A stretch of 64,000 nucleotides of DNA from a virus. Both the position numbers and the translations under genes were made by a program. The notes under the pieces were generated by a model. It made no database searches, was not told the origin of the DNA, and saw only the letters and a list, made by a program, of their open reading frames with translations. The DNA lies in the IMG/VR virus record IMGVR_UViG_3300050015_000276, positions 115,688 to 179,687 of that record. One strand, written 5' to 3'. Position 1 is the first letter of the stretch. Every line of letters starts with the position of its first letter. Below are positions 30,166 through 38,354 of this stretch, one piece after another.

Positions 30166-30468
30166 ATGATTCCCCTTGCATTTAAAGATTATCAAAAAGA
30201 AGTTCAAGATTTTCCTGGAACGGTAATTCTTTTCTTTACTTCTCCATGGGATACCCCGGGTTTAAAAACTGCTAAGTTTTTACGTTCTTTTGTTAAAGAT
30301 GGAGTTAAAATTTTCTCTGTAGATTATGATTCTGAGAGAGAATTGGTACAAAAATTTTCAGTAAGAGTCTTGCCTATTTTGTTTTCCCTGAAGGCAGGAG
30401 AGGTTGTTTCTACAGTAAGTGTTTGTGAAACACCAGAACAATTACAAAATCTATTAGAGGAAAAGTAA
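30166..30468 (+). CDS. Thioredoxin-fold protein lacking the CxxC active site
   Basis: 100 aa. The fold is thioredoxin-like: VILFFTSPWDTPG at the active-site position (about residues 20-33), FSVDYDSERELVQKF, then VRVLPILF containing the cis-proline and GEVVSTVSVC. The usual W-C-G-P-C is replaced by P-W-D-T-P, so dithiol chemistry is not possible. It may act as a binding module, as thioredoxin does for T7 polymerase. Coupled to the next gene (TAATG). Confidence 0.65.
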   Translation: MIPLAFKDYQKEVQDFPGTVILFFTSPWDTPGLKTAKFLRSFVKDGVKIFSVDYDSERELVQKFSVRVLPILFSLKAGEVVSTVSVCETPEQLQNLLEEK

Positions 30469-31250
30469 TGACTTTAGAAAAATTCCTTACTTTATCTAAA
30501 TCTATTTTGTGTCTTTCTGTTGCTGCTTCAGTTCTTGTGGTTCTTCCTTTTATTGTTAATCAACAAATTACAGTTTTGAATACTACGGTTGCACAAACTA
30601 AAACGGAAACAATTGCTTTAGTGGATCGTAGATTTGATACGCTTCAAGGAGGAATAGATTCTTGGTTGAAAATTGCAGATAATCGTATTGCATCTTTAGA
30701 AAAGAACACCTATGGATTAGCTGGTGATCTTCGCAAAGATACATTTAGTGCAATAGCAAACACTCGTAAAGATATGTTTGGTGCGATTGTAGAGACGCGG
30801 GTTGACGCGCTTACAAAGATTGATAGTATAGCGTCAAATTTAGATAAACAGTTAACAAAAACGAATGAATCCGTTTCTACATTAGTAACAGCATATGCGG
30901 ATATTCCAACAGCAGTTGGTGCAAGATTTGATAACCAAACAGATTGCACACGTAATGCTTTGTGTTGGCAAAATTTAACTACAGATACGTTAACTAATTT
31001 CCGATTTACTGGAAGAGATATTAGTTCTTCGACTAAAACTTTCAATGAAGGGTTTCCAGTATTAATGTCTGGAGTTAATACGACGGTAATTAATTTTGCT
31101 TCCATAACAAGTAATATTAACCGTTTGACAACACCGAAATGGTACGATAGGTTGTTGGGGTATGGATTAAATGGTGTTATGATTTATAGGAATTTAAATC
31201 CAGCAACGAATATAGTGGTAAAAGGTACGCAATTTTTAACATCACACTAA
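30468..31250 (+). CDS. Membrane-anchored protein with coiled-coil periplasmic/exported part
   Basis: 260 aa. One N-terminal transmembrane helix (SILCLSVAASVLVVLPFIV) followed by a helical region with repeats of the type LRKDTFSAIANTRKDMFGAI, similar to chemoreceptor-like or tail-fibre-like coiled coils. Two cysteines lie at CTRNALCW. Function unknown. Confidence 0.55.
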   Translation: MTLEKFLTLSKSILCLSVAASVLVVLPFIVNQQITVLNTTVAQTKTETIALVDRRFDTLQGGIDSWLKIADNRIASLEKNTYGLAGDLRKDTFSAIANTRKDMFGAIVETRVDALTKIDSIASNLDKQLTKTNESVSTLVTAYADIPTAVGARFDNQTDCTRNALCWQNLTTDTLTNFRFTGRDISSSTKTFNEGFPVLMSGVNTTVINFASITSNINRLTTPKWYDRLLGYGLNGVMIYRNLNPATNIVVKGTQFLTSH

Positions 31251-31269
31251 ATATAGGATGAAAGATTGA

Positions 31270-31629
31270 ATGACGAAAATTGATAATGATATAATCCAAA
31301 TTGTAACCGAAGAAAGGCAACCAACAATGCTGGAGCAAACTTCCTGGGTAAAAGTGAGCAAACAATGCCACACATTGATCGATGAAGATTGTAAAATTCT
31401 TGCAGTGATCTTTACAAGTTATGATGAAGACGACGGTGACGAAAATTTTATTTGGGATGTTGAAATTGAGGGTGAAGAATTTGGTAGTTATGTGAGTCTT
31501 TATTGTGCCAAGATGGCGGTGCAAACAGCCATTGCTGAGTGGGATGCTAAAATGGCCGCGGCCGCGAATAGGAAGAAAAAGACTACAGCAAAGAAAAAGA
31601 AAATGGAGAAAAGTGTTGCTAGAAAATAA
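31270..31629 (+). CDS. Unknown protein with basic tail
   Basis: 119 aa. Acidic/aromatic core (YDEDDGDENFIWDVEIEGEE) and a C-terminal Lys-rich tail (RKKKTTAKKKKMEKSVARK). Its last 17 nt overlap the dUTPase start. Confidence 0.5.
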   Translation: MTKIDNDIIQIVTEERQPTMLEQTSWVKVSKQCHTLIDEDCKILAVIFTSYDEDDGDENFIWDVEIEGEEFGSYVSLYCAKMAVQTAIAEWDAKMAAAANRKKKTTAKKKKMEKSVARK

Positions 31630-32131
31630 TGTTTTGGGTGTTTATAGATTGAGTGAAACTGTTGAGATGCCGACATTTGCCACAGAAGGTTCGGCAGCAT
31701 TTGACTTGCGGGTGTTCCTTGATGGAACAGCAGTTAAGGGATATGATGAATTCAACGATGTGTTCCTTGTTGAGACTGCACCATATAATATATTAAAGCT
31801 TTTGCCTGGGTGTCGGTATATGATACCTACGGGATTAATTTTGGATATTCCAAAAGGTTTTAGAGTAGATATTAATATTCGTGGAGGCACAGGACTTAAG
31901 AAAGGCCTTTGTCTTTCTAATGATACTGGATTAGTAGACGAAGATTACGTACAAGAAGTATTTGTATTGGTCTTGAATACCAGTAATACCGTTGTGACAT
32001 TAGAAAACGGTGAGAGAATTGCCCAGGCGAAATTAGAAAAAGTTGAACCTCTGACGTTATTGGAATTACAGGTTCCTCCTTATCAGAAGACTTCACGGTC
32101 CGGTGGATTTAATTCAACAGGAACCAAATAA
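31613..32131 (+). CDS. dut: dUTPase
   Basis: 172 aa from GTG 31613, which has GGAG 4 nt upstream. Trimeric dUTPase motifs: GSAAFDLR (motif 1), RGGTGL (motif 2), NDTGLVDEDY (motif 3, catalytic Asp in the region), NGERIAQ (motif 4) and SRSGGFNSTG (motif 5). It hydrolyses dUTP to dUMP, keeping uracil out of phage DNA and feeding ThyX. There is a longer insertion than usual before motif 2. Confidence 0.85.
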   Translation: MLLENNVLGVYRLSETVEMPTFATEGSAAFDLRVFLDGTAVKGYDEFNDVFLVETAPYNILKLLPGCRYMIPTGLILDIPKGFRVDINIRGGTGLKKGLCLSNDTGLVDEDYVQEVFVLVLNTSNTVVTLENGERIAQAKLEKVEPLTLLELQVPPYQKTSRSGGFNSTGTK

Positions 32132-32132
32132 A

Positions 32133-32300
32133 ATGAAAACTTATACGATTCAATTTGCCGCTTCTAGAAGTTCACAGTTTAAAGCTACATCTTTTGAAGT
32201 GATAAGTGGAGATTTGACTCTTCTTGATAATGGCGAACCAATTGCTGCTTTTGCAAAGGGAACTTGGTCGGTTATTTGTGAAGATGGGATTTTTAATTAG
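32133..32300 (+). CDS. Small unknown protein
   Basis: 55 aa, one base after the dUTPase stop. Beta-rich (KTYTIQFAASRSSQFKATSF). Ends 3 nt before the DNA polymerase promoter. Confidence 0.5.
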   Translation: MKTYTIQFAASRSSQFKATSFEVISGDLTLLDNGEPIAAFAKGTWSVICEDGIFN

Positions 32301-32303
32301 TTC

Positions 32304-32332
32304 TTGACATCCTTCTTTCTTCGTGTTACAAT
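32304..32332 (+). promoter_or_regulatory. Promoter of the DNA polymerase operon
   Basis: TTGACA (32304-32309), 17-nt spacer ending CGTGT, TACAAT (32327-32332). Unlike the leaderless set it is followed by a leader of about 105 nt. Confidence 0.72.
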
Positions 32333-32338
32333 GTAATT

Positions 32339-32443
32339 GTAAGCTTATTCATCTAAAGACTAAGATACTTCTAGTTGGCGTATGCCCGGAGGAAATGTGA
32401 AATCGTTACTCACATAAGCTTGCCCATTCCTTTAAAATCAATT
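32339..32443 (+). promoter_or_regulatory. Structured leader with a start-stop element upstream of DNA polymerase
   Basis: AAGCTTA (32341-32347) pairs with TAAGCTT (32415-32421) to close the leader. Inside, a strong GGAGG (32388-32392) stands before ATG-TGA, a start codon directly followed by stop (32395-32400), and ATGTGA also pairs with TCACAT (32410-32415). The polymerase ATG (32444) itself has no Shine-Dalgarno. T4 gp43 represses its own mRNA through a hairpin at the start; a similar control, or ribosome trapping, is possible here. Confidence 0.5.
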
Positions 32444-35023
32444 ATGAAATTTTATACCAACGCCCAGGTATCGGGCAATACCATATTATTAAAAGAGTTC
32501 TATAACGGTAAGCGTAAAAGATACCGTGTCGAATATCAGCCAACTCTTTATGTGAATGGCAAACCTGATAGTACATGGCATACATTGACTGGTGAACCAG
32601 TTGAACCCTTGAAGTTTGAAAGTATTAAAGAAGCCCGCGAATTTGTAAAAACGAATACGGACATCCCAGATTATCCTCTGTACGGCAATACCCAATTCCA
32701 ATATTCTTTTATAGCTGATGAATATCCAGAACATGAAATCAGTTACGATTTAAAAGATATTTCAATTTTCACTATTGATATCGAAACTGAGAGTGAATCG
32801 GGGTTTACTCAAGATGCTGCCGAGAAGACACCAGAACGTGTTAATGTCATAACATTAAAAGATTTTAATAAAGATGAATACCACGTTTTTACATTTGTTG
32901 ATGATGGCATCTATAATAAAAAGAATCGGTTTGTTCCAAAGACAGATAACATTATTCATTATGAATATAAATCCGAAATGGAAATGTTATTGATGTTCCT
33001 GAAAGTATGGAATAAACTGGATCCTGATATTGTTACAGGATGGTCGAGCCGGTTTTTTGACATACCTTATTTGTATAATCGTCTTGTATTGTTGTTTGGT
33101 GAAAAGACTGCCAAGAAATTATCTCCCTGGAACCAAGTTAATTCCGAGACCGTAAACTTTATGAATCGGGATCATAATTGTTATGCCATTAGTGGTATAT
33201 CACAGTTAGATTACATTCAAATTTACCGGAAGAATGTTTTGGATCCGAGAGAAAATTATAAGTTGGATTATATTGCGAAAGTAGAACTTGGCGAAGGTAA
33301 GATTGATTGGCGAGAGAAATACGGAACAATGAAGGAATTCTATAAGAAGGATTTCCAATGGTTCGTAGAGTATAATATCCAAGATGTGAAGTTACCAGAT
33401 ATGTTAGAAGCCAAACTCAAACTCATTGAGTTGGTGGTGTCCGTTGCATATATTGCCAAAGTAAATTATGTGGATGTTCTAGCCCAAACCCGCACTTGGG
33501 ATATGTTGATTTATAATTATTTGTTTCAAAAAAATATTGTTTATCCAGTTAAAAAAATATTTATTGAAAAAAAGGAACAATTTGAAGGAGCGTATGTCAA
33601 GGATCCTTTACCGGGAATGTATGAAGATATTTGTAGTTTTGATGTAAATTCCCTTTACCCGTCAATTATGTTATTGACAAATATGGGAATAGAAACAAAA
33701 CAAAATAAAAAGTTTAAGTTAAATCCAGAAGATTTTTTAAATAAAACTGAAAAATATCTTGAAGCTATAGAATATTCTAAAAAAAATAATTTAACTCTTG
33801 CTGCAAATGGTATTTTATATGACCGAAAAAATTATAGTTTTTTAACGGTATTGTTAAATCAAATTTTGAATGGTAGAAAAATAGCAAGAGAAAATATTAA
33901 AATCAAGAAAAATGAATTAAAAAATAATACAGAAGAAAATATAAAATCAAAAAAACAAATTGAATTAGATATATCTTCTCTTGAGGTTAAGCAAAAAAGT
34001 TTGAAGGTATTAGCCAATTCTTGTTACGGTTGTCTTGGAACACCATATTTTAGATGGTTCGATATTGATAACGCTGAAGCTGTAACTTTAACCGGTAAAG
34101 TTATTATTCAATATATTCAGAATGGTATAAATAGTTTTTTAAATAAACTATTGAATACTAATTCCGATTATGTTATTGCTGTGGATACAGATTCAAATTA
34201 TATTACATTAAAGGTTTTGGTTGATAAAGTTTACAAAAATAAACGTCCATCTGATTTAAATAAGATAACAAATTTTATTGATACGGTATGTAAAGAAAAA
34301 TTAGAACCAGAAATTGATCGATTATTTTCAATATTAACAAATGAATTTTTCAATGGAATGATTGAAAAAGAACCATTGTTAAAAATGAAACGAGAAATAA
34401 TTGCCAGTAAAGGTATTTGGGGTTCTAAAAAACATTATATTTTATTGGTTCAAGATACTGAGGGATTTAGACATCCAGAATCAAAATTAAAAATAATGGG
34501 ATTTGATTTAGCAAAATCCAGTTTGCCGCAATTTACAAAAGATGCAATGCGTAAAGCGGTAAATATTGTAATGTCTGGAACTCAAGAACAATTAGCAGAC
34601 TTCATAGAAGAAACTCGTTTAAAGTTTTTGAAGTTGCCAGTTGAAGATGTTGCATTTCCTCGTGGTGTAAATAATCTTGAAAAATGGGGAGATGAGGAAA
34701 ACATCTATACAAAAGGAACTCCAAAGGCTGTAAAGGGAGTTTTAATTCATAATGAATGTCTTGAACGTTTAGGATTACTTTCTAAATACCAACCGATTAC
34801 ATCTTCCGAAAAAATCAAATACGTTCATCTCAAAATACCAAATCCAATACATTCACCAGTAATTGCATTCAATGGTAAATTACCAAAGGAATTTGGTCTT
34901 CACAAATATGTGGATTTTAATGATATGTTTGAAGGAACACTTATTAAACCACTTGAGAAAATTCTTGATCCTATAGGATGGTCAACAGAAAAAATAGTAG
35001 ATATGGAGCAATTTTTTATATGA
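32444..35023 (+). CDS. 43: Family B DNA polymerase (gp43-like)
   Basis: 859 aa (T4 gp43 is 898). Start MKFYTNAQVSGNTI parallels the T4 N-terminus. Exonuclease motifs: FTIDIETESESG (Exo I, near 110), VTGWSSRFFDIPYLYNR (Exo II), YNIQDVKLPDMLE (Exo III). Polymerase motifs: SFDVNSLYPSIM (A, near 400), KVLANSCYGCLG (B, near 525), AVDTDSNYI (C, near 582; V-D-T-D instead of Y-G-D-T-D). Replicative polymerase with proofreading. The second half is more AT-rich than the first. ATGA overlap with the next gene. Confidence 0.95.
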   Translation: MKFYTNAQVSGNTILLKEFYNGKRKRYRVEYQPTLYVNGKPDSTWHTLTGEPVEPLKFESIKEAREFVKTNTDIPDYPLYGNTQFQYSFIADEYPEHEISYDLKDISIFTIDIETESESGFTQDAAEKTPERVNVITLKDFNKDEYHVFTFVDDGIYNKKNRFVPKTDNIIHYEYKSEMEMLLMFLKVWNKLDPDIVTGWSSRFFDIPYLYNRLVLLFGEKTAKKLSPWNQVNSETVNFMNRDHNCYAISGISQLDYIQIYRKNVLDPRENYKLDYIAKVELGEGKIDWREKYGTMKEFYKKDFQWFVEYNIQDVKLPDMLEAKLKLIELVVSVAYIAKVNYVDVLAQTRTWDMLIYNYLFQKNIVYPVKKIFIEKKEQFEGAYVKDPLPGMYEDICSFDVNSLYPSIMLLTNMGIETKQNKKFKLNPEDFLNKTEKYLEAIEYSKKNNLTLAANGILYDRKNYSFLTVLLNQILNGRKIARENIKIKKNELKNNTEENIKSKKQIELDISSLEVKQKSLKVLANSCYGCLGTPYFRWFDIDNAEAVTLTGKVIIQYIQNGINSFLNKLLNTNSDYVIAVDTDSNYITLKVLVDKVYKNKRPSDLNKITNFIDTVCKEKLEPEIDRLFSILTNEFFNGMIEKEPLLKMKREIIASKGIWGSKKHYILLVQDTEGFRHPESKLKIMGFDLAKSSLPQFTKDAMRKAVNIVMSGTQEQLADFIEETRLKFLKLPVEDVAFPRGVNNLEKWGDEENIYTKGTPKAVKGVLIHNECLERLGLLSKYQPITSSEKIKYVHLKIPNPIHSPVIAFNGKLPKEFGLHKYVDFNDMFEGTLIKPLEKILDPIGWSTEKIVDMEQFFI

Positions 35024-35562
35024 GTAATATAGAATTAATTCCACTAATACCGACACCGGAAGAGGTGAAGGTATTGTGGTCAGATAAAAAGACTATAAAA
35101 TTGGAACAAATACCATCAATAACAGAAGTAGTAAATCCATTAACAAAGTCATTAAAAGCCGTTTGGCCACAATATTGTGATTCAAATTTAATGCCGATAC
35201 CGGTATTAGATACAATGAGATCTTTTGAAACTGGTGCAACCAGAGATTCGAAAACTGGAAAATTAGAATATGAGGAATGTTTGTCACCTATTGCATTAGA
35301 AGCGTATGCGGAATATATGTTAGATTGTAGTGTGCTTCCAGATGGAACAAAAAGACCGGGGGACAATTGGCAAATTGGTATTCCTCTTGAAGCTTATATG
35401 GATTCTCTTTTGCGGCATGTTTTTGATTTATGGAAATTACATCGAGGATATAAAACATTAGATAGAAAAACTGGTGAGCCTATTACTATTAAGAAAGCTT
35501 TGTGCGCCATTTTATTTAATACCTTTGGTTATCTTCATGAGTACATTAAAAAGGAATTATGA
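35020..35562 (+). CDS. dATP/dGTP diphosphohydrolase-like protein (DUF5664 type)
   Basis: 180 aa from ATG 35020 (ATGA overlap). Hallmarks are FETGATRDSKTGKLEYEECL, then LSPIALEAYAEYM, DNWQIGIPLEAYMDSLLRHV and FDLWKLHRG, as in the phage family annotated as dATP/dGTP diphosphohydrolase. It would trim dNTPs or host nucleotides. It lies between DNA polymerase and an HD hydrolase. Confidence 0.7.
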   Translation: MSNIELIPLIPTPEEVKVLWSDKKTIKLEQIPSITEVVNPLTKSLKAVWPQYCDSNLMPIPVLDTMRSFETGATRDSKTGKLEYEECLSPIALEAYAEYMLDCSVLPDGTKRPGDNWQIGIPLEAYMDSLLRHVFDLWKLHRGYKTLDRKTGEPITIKKALCAILFNTFGYLHEYIKKEL

Positions 35563-36230
35563 GTGAAAAAATTGTTGAATTGACTGGCGAAGAATTATTT
35601 CAAGATCAATTAAGTGGACATGACAATAATTACAAAAAAGGTACCTACATGGTTACTTATACTGGAAAAGAATTCTATCCATTAGATCCGAATCCAGGTG
35701 ATATTGATATTAAAGATATTGCACACGCGTTGTCCAATTGTTGCCGTTTTACAGGACATGTAAAGAATTTTTATTCGGTAGCACAACATAGTGTAATGGT
35801 TAGTGAATTGTGCGAACCTGAAAATGCTCTTGCGGGTTTATTGCATGATGCATCGGAGGCGTATCTAAGTGATGTTGCCAGACCGGTAAAGTATACTGAA
35901 CAAATGGAAGGATATCGGGCAATTGAACATCATTTAGAGGAAGTTATTTTTGCCAAATTTGGCCTCCCATTCCCGATGACTAAAGATATTAAGTTGGCTG
36001 ATGATATGGCATTACTTGCAGAAGGGTATTATTTATTTAATCCTATTCCATCCTGGATCAAACGTAGATTGGTAGACAATAATTTGGAGAAACCAGTTGT
36101 AGATTTCCTTCATTGTTGGCCGCCAGCAATTGCTAAAGCAATGTTTATGAAAAGATTTATCCTGTTATCTCTGGGAATTAATACTGAAGCAACACAAGAG
36201 GAAATAAATGCCGCGACCAAAGAAAATTAA
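35559..36230 (+). CDS. HD-domain phosphohydrolase (YfbR-like)
   Basis: 223 aa, ATGA overlap. PLDPNPGDIDIKDIAHALSN then CRFTGHVKNFYSVAQHSVMV and the HD motif LLHDASEAYLSDV; the second aspartate is in KLADDMALLAEG. Such proteins act as 5'-nucleotidases or dNTP triphosphohydrolases; the substrate cannot be told. Overlaps uvsX by 23 bp. Confidence 0.8.
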   Translation: MSEKIVELTGEELFQDQLSGHDNNYKKGTYMVTYTGKEFYPLDPNPGDIDIKDIAHALSNCCRFTGHVKNFYSVAQHSVMVSELCEPENALAGLLHDASEAYLSDVARPVKYTEQMEGYRAIEHHLEEVIFAKFGLPFPMTKDIKLADDMALLAEGYYLFNPIPSWIKRRLVDNNLEKPVVDFLHCWPPAIAKAMFMKRFILLSLGINTEATQEEINAATKEN

Positions 36231-37359
36231 AGAAAAAAAGACTAGGGTTTCAACCAAGGCACCGCGTGAAGTAAAGAAGGTAAAGTATTCTGAAAATAGT
36301 TTATTTTTCAATACTCTAGTAAAAGAAACCGGAAATGATTTAGCGCAGGCCGCATCACAAGGAATTATTGCTGGAGATATTAAATCTTGGATTGATACTG
36401 GGGTTTATTTATTAAATGCACAATTATCTGGTTCTCTCTATGGCGGATGTCCAGATAATAAAATTGTTGTATTTGCCGGTCCAGAAGCAACTGGTAAAAC
36501 ATTTTTTGTTTTGAGTATTGTAAAACATTATTTGGAAAGTAATCCTAAAGCTGGTGTTTTTTATTTTGAAAGTGAATCAGCTATTGATAAGCGAATGTTG
36601 GAACAACGAGGAATAGATATTTCGCGGGTGTTTGTTGTTCCAGTATCTACCGTTCAAGAATGGCGAACACAAACATTAAAGGTTCTTAAAGGATATTCTG
36701 AAATACCTGAAAATAAAAGACAACCATTGATGTTTGTTTTAGATTCTCTTGGTATGTTGTCGACCACCAAAGAAATGGAAGATTCGGAATCTGGTTCGGA
36801 AAAAGCTGATATGACACGAGCCCGATTAATTAAAGCCGCATTTAGAACTATAACTTTAAAATTAGGTAAATTGGGTGTTCCACTTCTAGTTACAAATCAC
36901 ACATATGATGAAATGGGGAAGATGTTTTCTACCAGAAAACAATCTGGAGGAAGCGGTATACTCTATTCAAATTCAATGACGGTTTTTCTTTCTAAAGCAA
37001 AAGATAAAGATGGTGATGATGTTATTGGGTCCTTAATTTCAAGTACTTTAAAGAAGGGTAGAATTACTAAAGAAAATACTTTGATTAAAGTAAAATTAAA
37101 TTATGCTTCTGGATTAGATAAATATTTCGGTTTATTGGATTTGGCCAGTGATAATGCTTTAATTAAAAAATTAGATAGGAAATATGAATTTCCTGATGGA
37201 AAAAAAGAATTTGAAAAAAAGATTTATGAAAATCCTTTATTATATTTTACACCTGAGTTTATGGAAAAATTAGAAGTGTTGGCAAAAAAGACATTTTTAT
37301 ATGGGGAGGTAATTGAAGAGAATGGAGATGATACTTTTTTGGAAAAAGAAATTCTTTAA
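36208..37359 (+). CDS. uvsX: UvsX-like recombinase
   Basis: 383 aa (T4 UvsX is 391). A basic N-terminal stretch, then the RecA core: Walker A FAGPEATGKTFF (about residues 89-100), FYFESESAIDKRM, Walker B MFVLDSLGML, and the DNA-binding loop region SGGSGILYSNS. It coats single-stranded DNA and drives strand exchange in replication and repair. A GIY-YIG endonuclease gene starts inside its last codons. Confidence 0.92.
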   Translation: MPRPKKIKEKKTRVSTKAPREVKKVKYSENSLFFNTLVKETGNDLAQAASQGIIAGDIKSWIDTGVYLLNAQLSGSLYGGCPDNKIVVFAGPEATGKTFFVLSIVKHYLESNPKAGVFYFESESAIDKRMLEQRGIDISRVFVVPVSTVQEWRTQTLKVLKGYSEIPENKRQPLMFVLDSLGMLSTTKEMEDSESGSEKADMTRARLIKAAFRTITLKLGKLGVPLLVTNHTYDEMGKMFSTRKQSGGSGILYSNSMTVFLSKAKDKDGDDVIGSLISSTLKKGRITKENTLIKVKLNYASGLDKYFGLLDLASDNALIKKLDRKYEFPDGKKEFEKKIYENPLLYFTPEFMEKLEVLAKKTFLYGEVIEENGDDTFLEKEIL

Positions 37360-38023
37360 TTACATATACGTTGATTTGAGAAAACCAGGACACTATTCTT
37401 ATGAAGGACTTAATATCTCTTTTCTTTATGAGCCTTTTTATGTTGGAAAAGGAAAAGATAAAAGATGGAAATCCAAACACCGAAATCCTTATGTTAAAAA
37501 TATAGTGAATATTTTAGGTGATCCTATAAATTTCACCATATTAATTAATATTTGCACTGATGAAAAATTTGTATTATTTGAAGAAATTCGTATTATTTCT
37601 TTAATTGGAAAGAGTTCTAATGGCGGTCCTTTAAGAAATTTTACTGATGGAGGAGAAGGTACCTCAGGACACGTACAAAGTGAAGAACATCGGCAGAAAA
37701 ATCGAAAATCTCATTTAGGACGAAAACATACAAAAGAATCTAAAAAATTAATTGGAAATTCTTCAAGAGGAGAAAAACATTATAGATTTGGAAAACATTG
37801 CTCTCAAGAAATTATTAATAGAATAAAAGAAACCAAATCAAAACGTATTTATCAGATATCATTTCCTTCTGGAGAAATTAAAATAATTAAAAATCTTAAT
37901 GAATTTTGTAAAGAAAATAATTTAAATCATAGTAATATGTACCAAGTATTGAAAGGAAAGGTATGTCACTGTAAAGGATACAAAGTGAAATATTATGATC
38001 CAGAATCAACAGATACCGACTAA
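37322..38023 (+). CDS. GIY-YIG homing endonuclease
   Basis: 233 aa from ATG 37322 (other starts nearby: TTG 37313, ATG 37328). N-terminal GIY-YIG core YIYVDLRKPG then FYVGKGKDKRW; the middle has NUMOD3-like SEEHRQKNRKSHLGRKHTKE, and the C-terminus a NUMOD1/IENR-like segment (NLNEFCKENNLNHSNMYQVL). A free-standing selfish gene wedged between uvsX and the next gene, overlapping both (38 bp and 29 bp), and AT-richer than they are. Confidence 0.82.
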   Translation: MEMILFWKKKFFNYIYVDLRKPGHYSYEGLNISFLYEPFYVGKGKDKRWKSKHRNPYVKNIVNILGDPINFTILINICTDEKFVLFEEIRIISLIGKSSNGGPLRNFTDGGEGTSGHVQSEEHRQKNRKSHLGRKHTKESKKLIGNSSRGEKHYRFGKHCSQEIINRIKETKSKRIYQISFPSGEIKIIKNLNEFCKENNLNHSNMYQVLKGKVCHCKGYKVKYYDPESTDTD

Positions 38024-38354
38024 TATTCTTCCAGAAGGATACTATAAAAGAGATCCAATGAATCCGTACCTGATAAGTCTCCAAATGGGGCCTTATCAGG
38101 GATTAGTTCTCCAAATTTGTGAAGACATTAAGATCATTACGGATCGCTTGACAAATACCCCACAACTTTGCTATAATTATAGAATACTTCAGTACAGTGA
38201 TAAAGAACCCCTCGAGTGTGAATCATCTAAATCTCTTTCACGCATCATTGGCGCTATTGCTGTGGAATTACTTTCCGAAGAAATATTAAATGATGGAGTT
38301 TTAGAACCGATTTCAAAAAATGCCAGAAAACAAAATAGAGACGGTAATTCTTAA
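37995..38354 (+). CDS. Small unknown protein between uvsX and helicase
   Basis: 119 aa from ATG 37995, inside the end of the endonuclease gene. It has an acidic helical centre (CEDIKIITDRLTNTP, SRIIGAIAVELLSEEIL). It overlaps the helicase start by 35 bp, so probably co-translated with it. Function unknown. Confidence 0.6.
   Translation: MIQNQQIPTNILPEGYYKRDPMNPYLISLQMGPYQGLVLQICEDIKIITDRLTNTPQLCYNYRILQYSDKEPLECESSKSLSRIIGAIAVELLSEEILNDGVLEPISKNARKQNRDGNS

Noticed and set aside
33541-35020. AT-rich second half of the DNA polymerase as a sign of an inserted intein or intron.
   Set aside because: All polymerase motifs are in order with normal spacing and no intein blocks are seen; the shift is composition only.
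35020-36230. dATP/dGTP hydrolase-like gene plus HD hydrolase next to DNA polymerase, suggesting a 2-aminoadenine (Z) genome.
   Set aside because: No PurZ-like adenylosuccinate synthetase is in the window and the polymerase is family B, not the DpoZ type. The two hydrolases are common in other phages.
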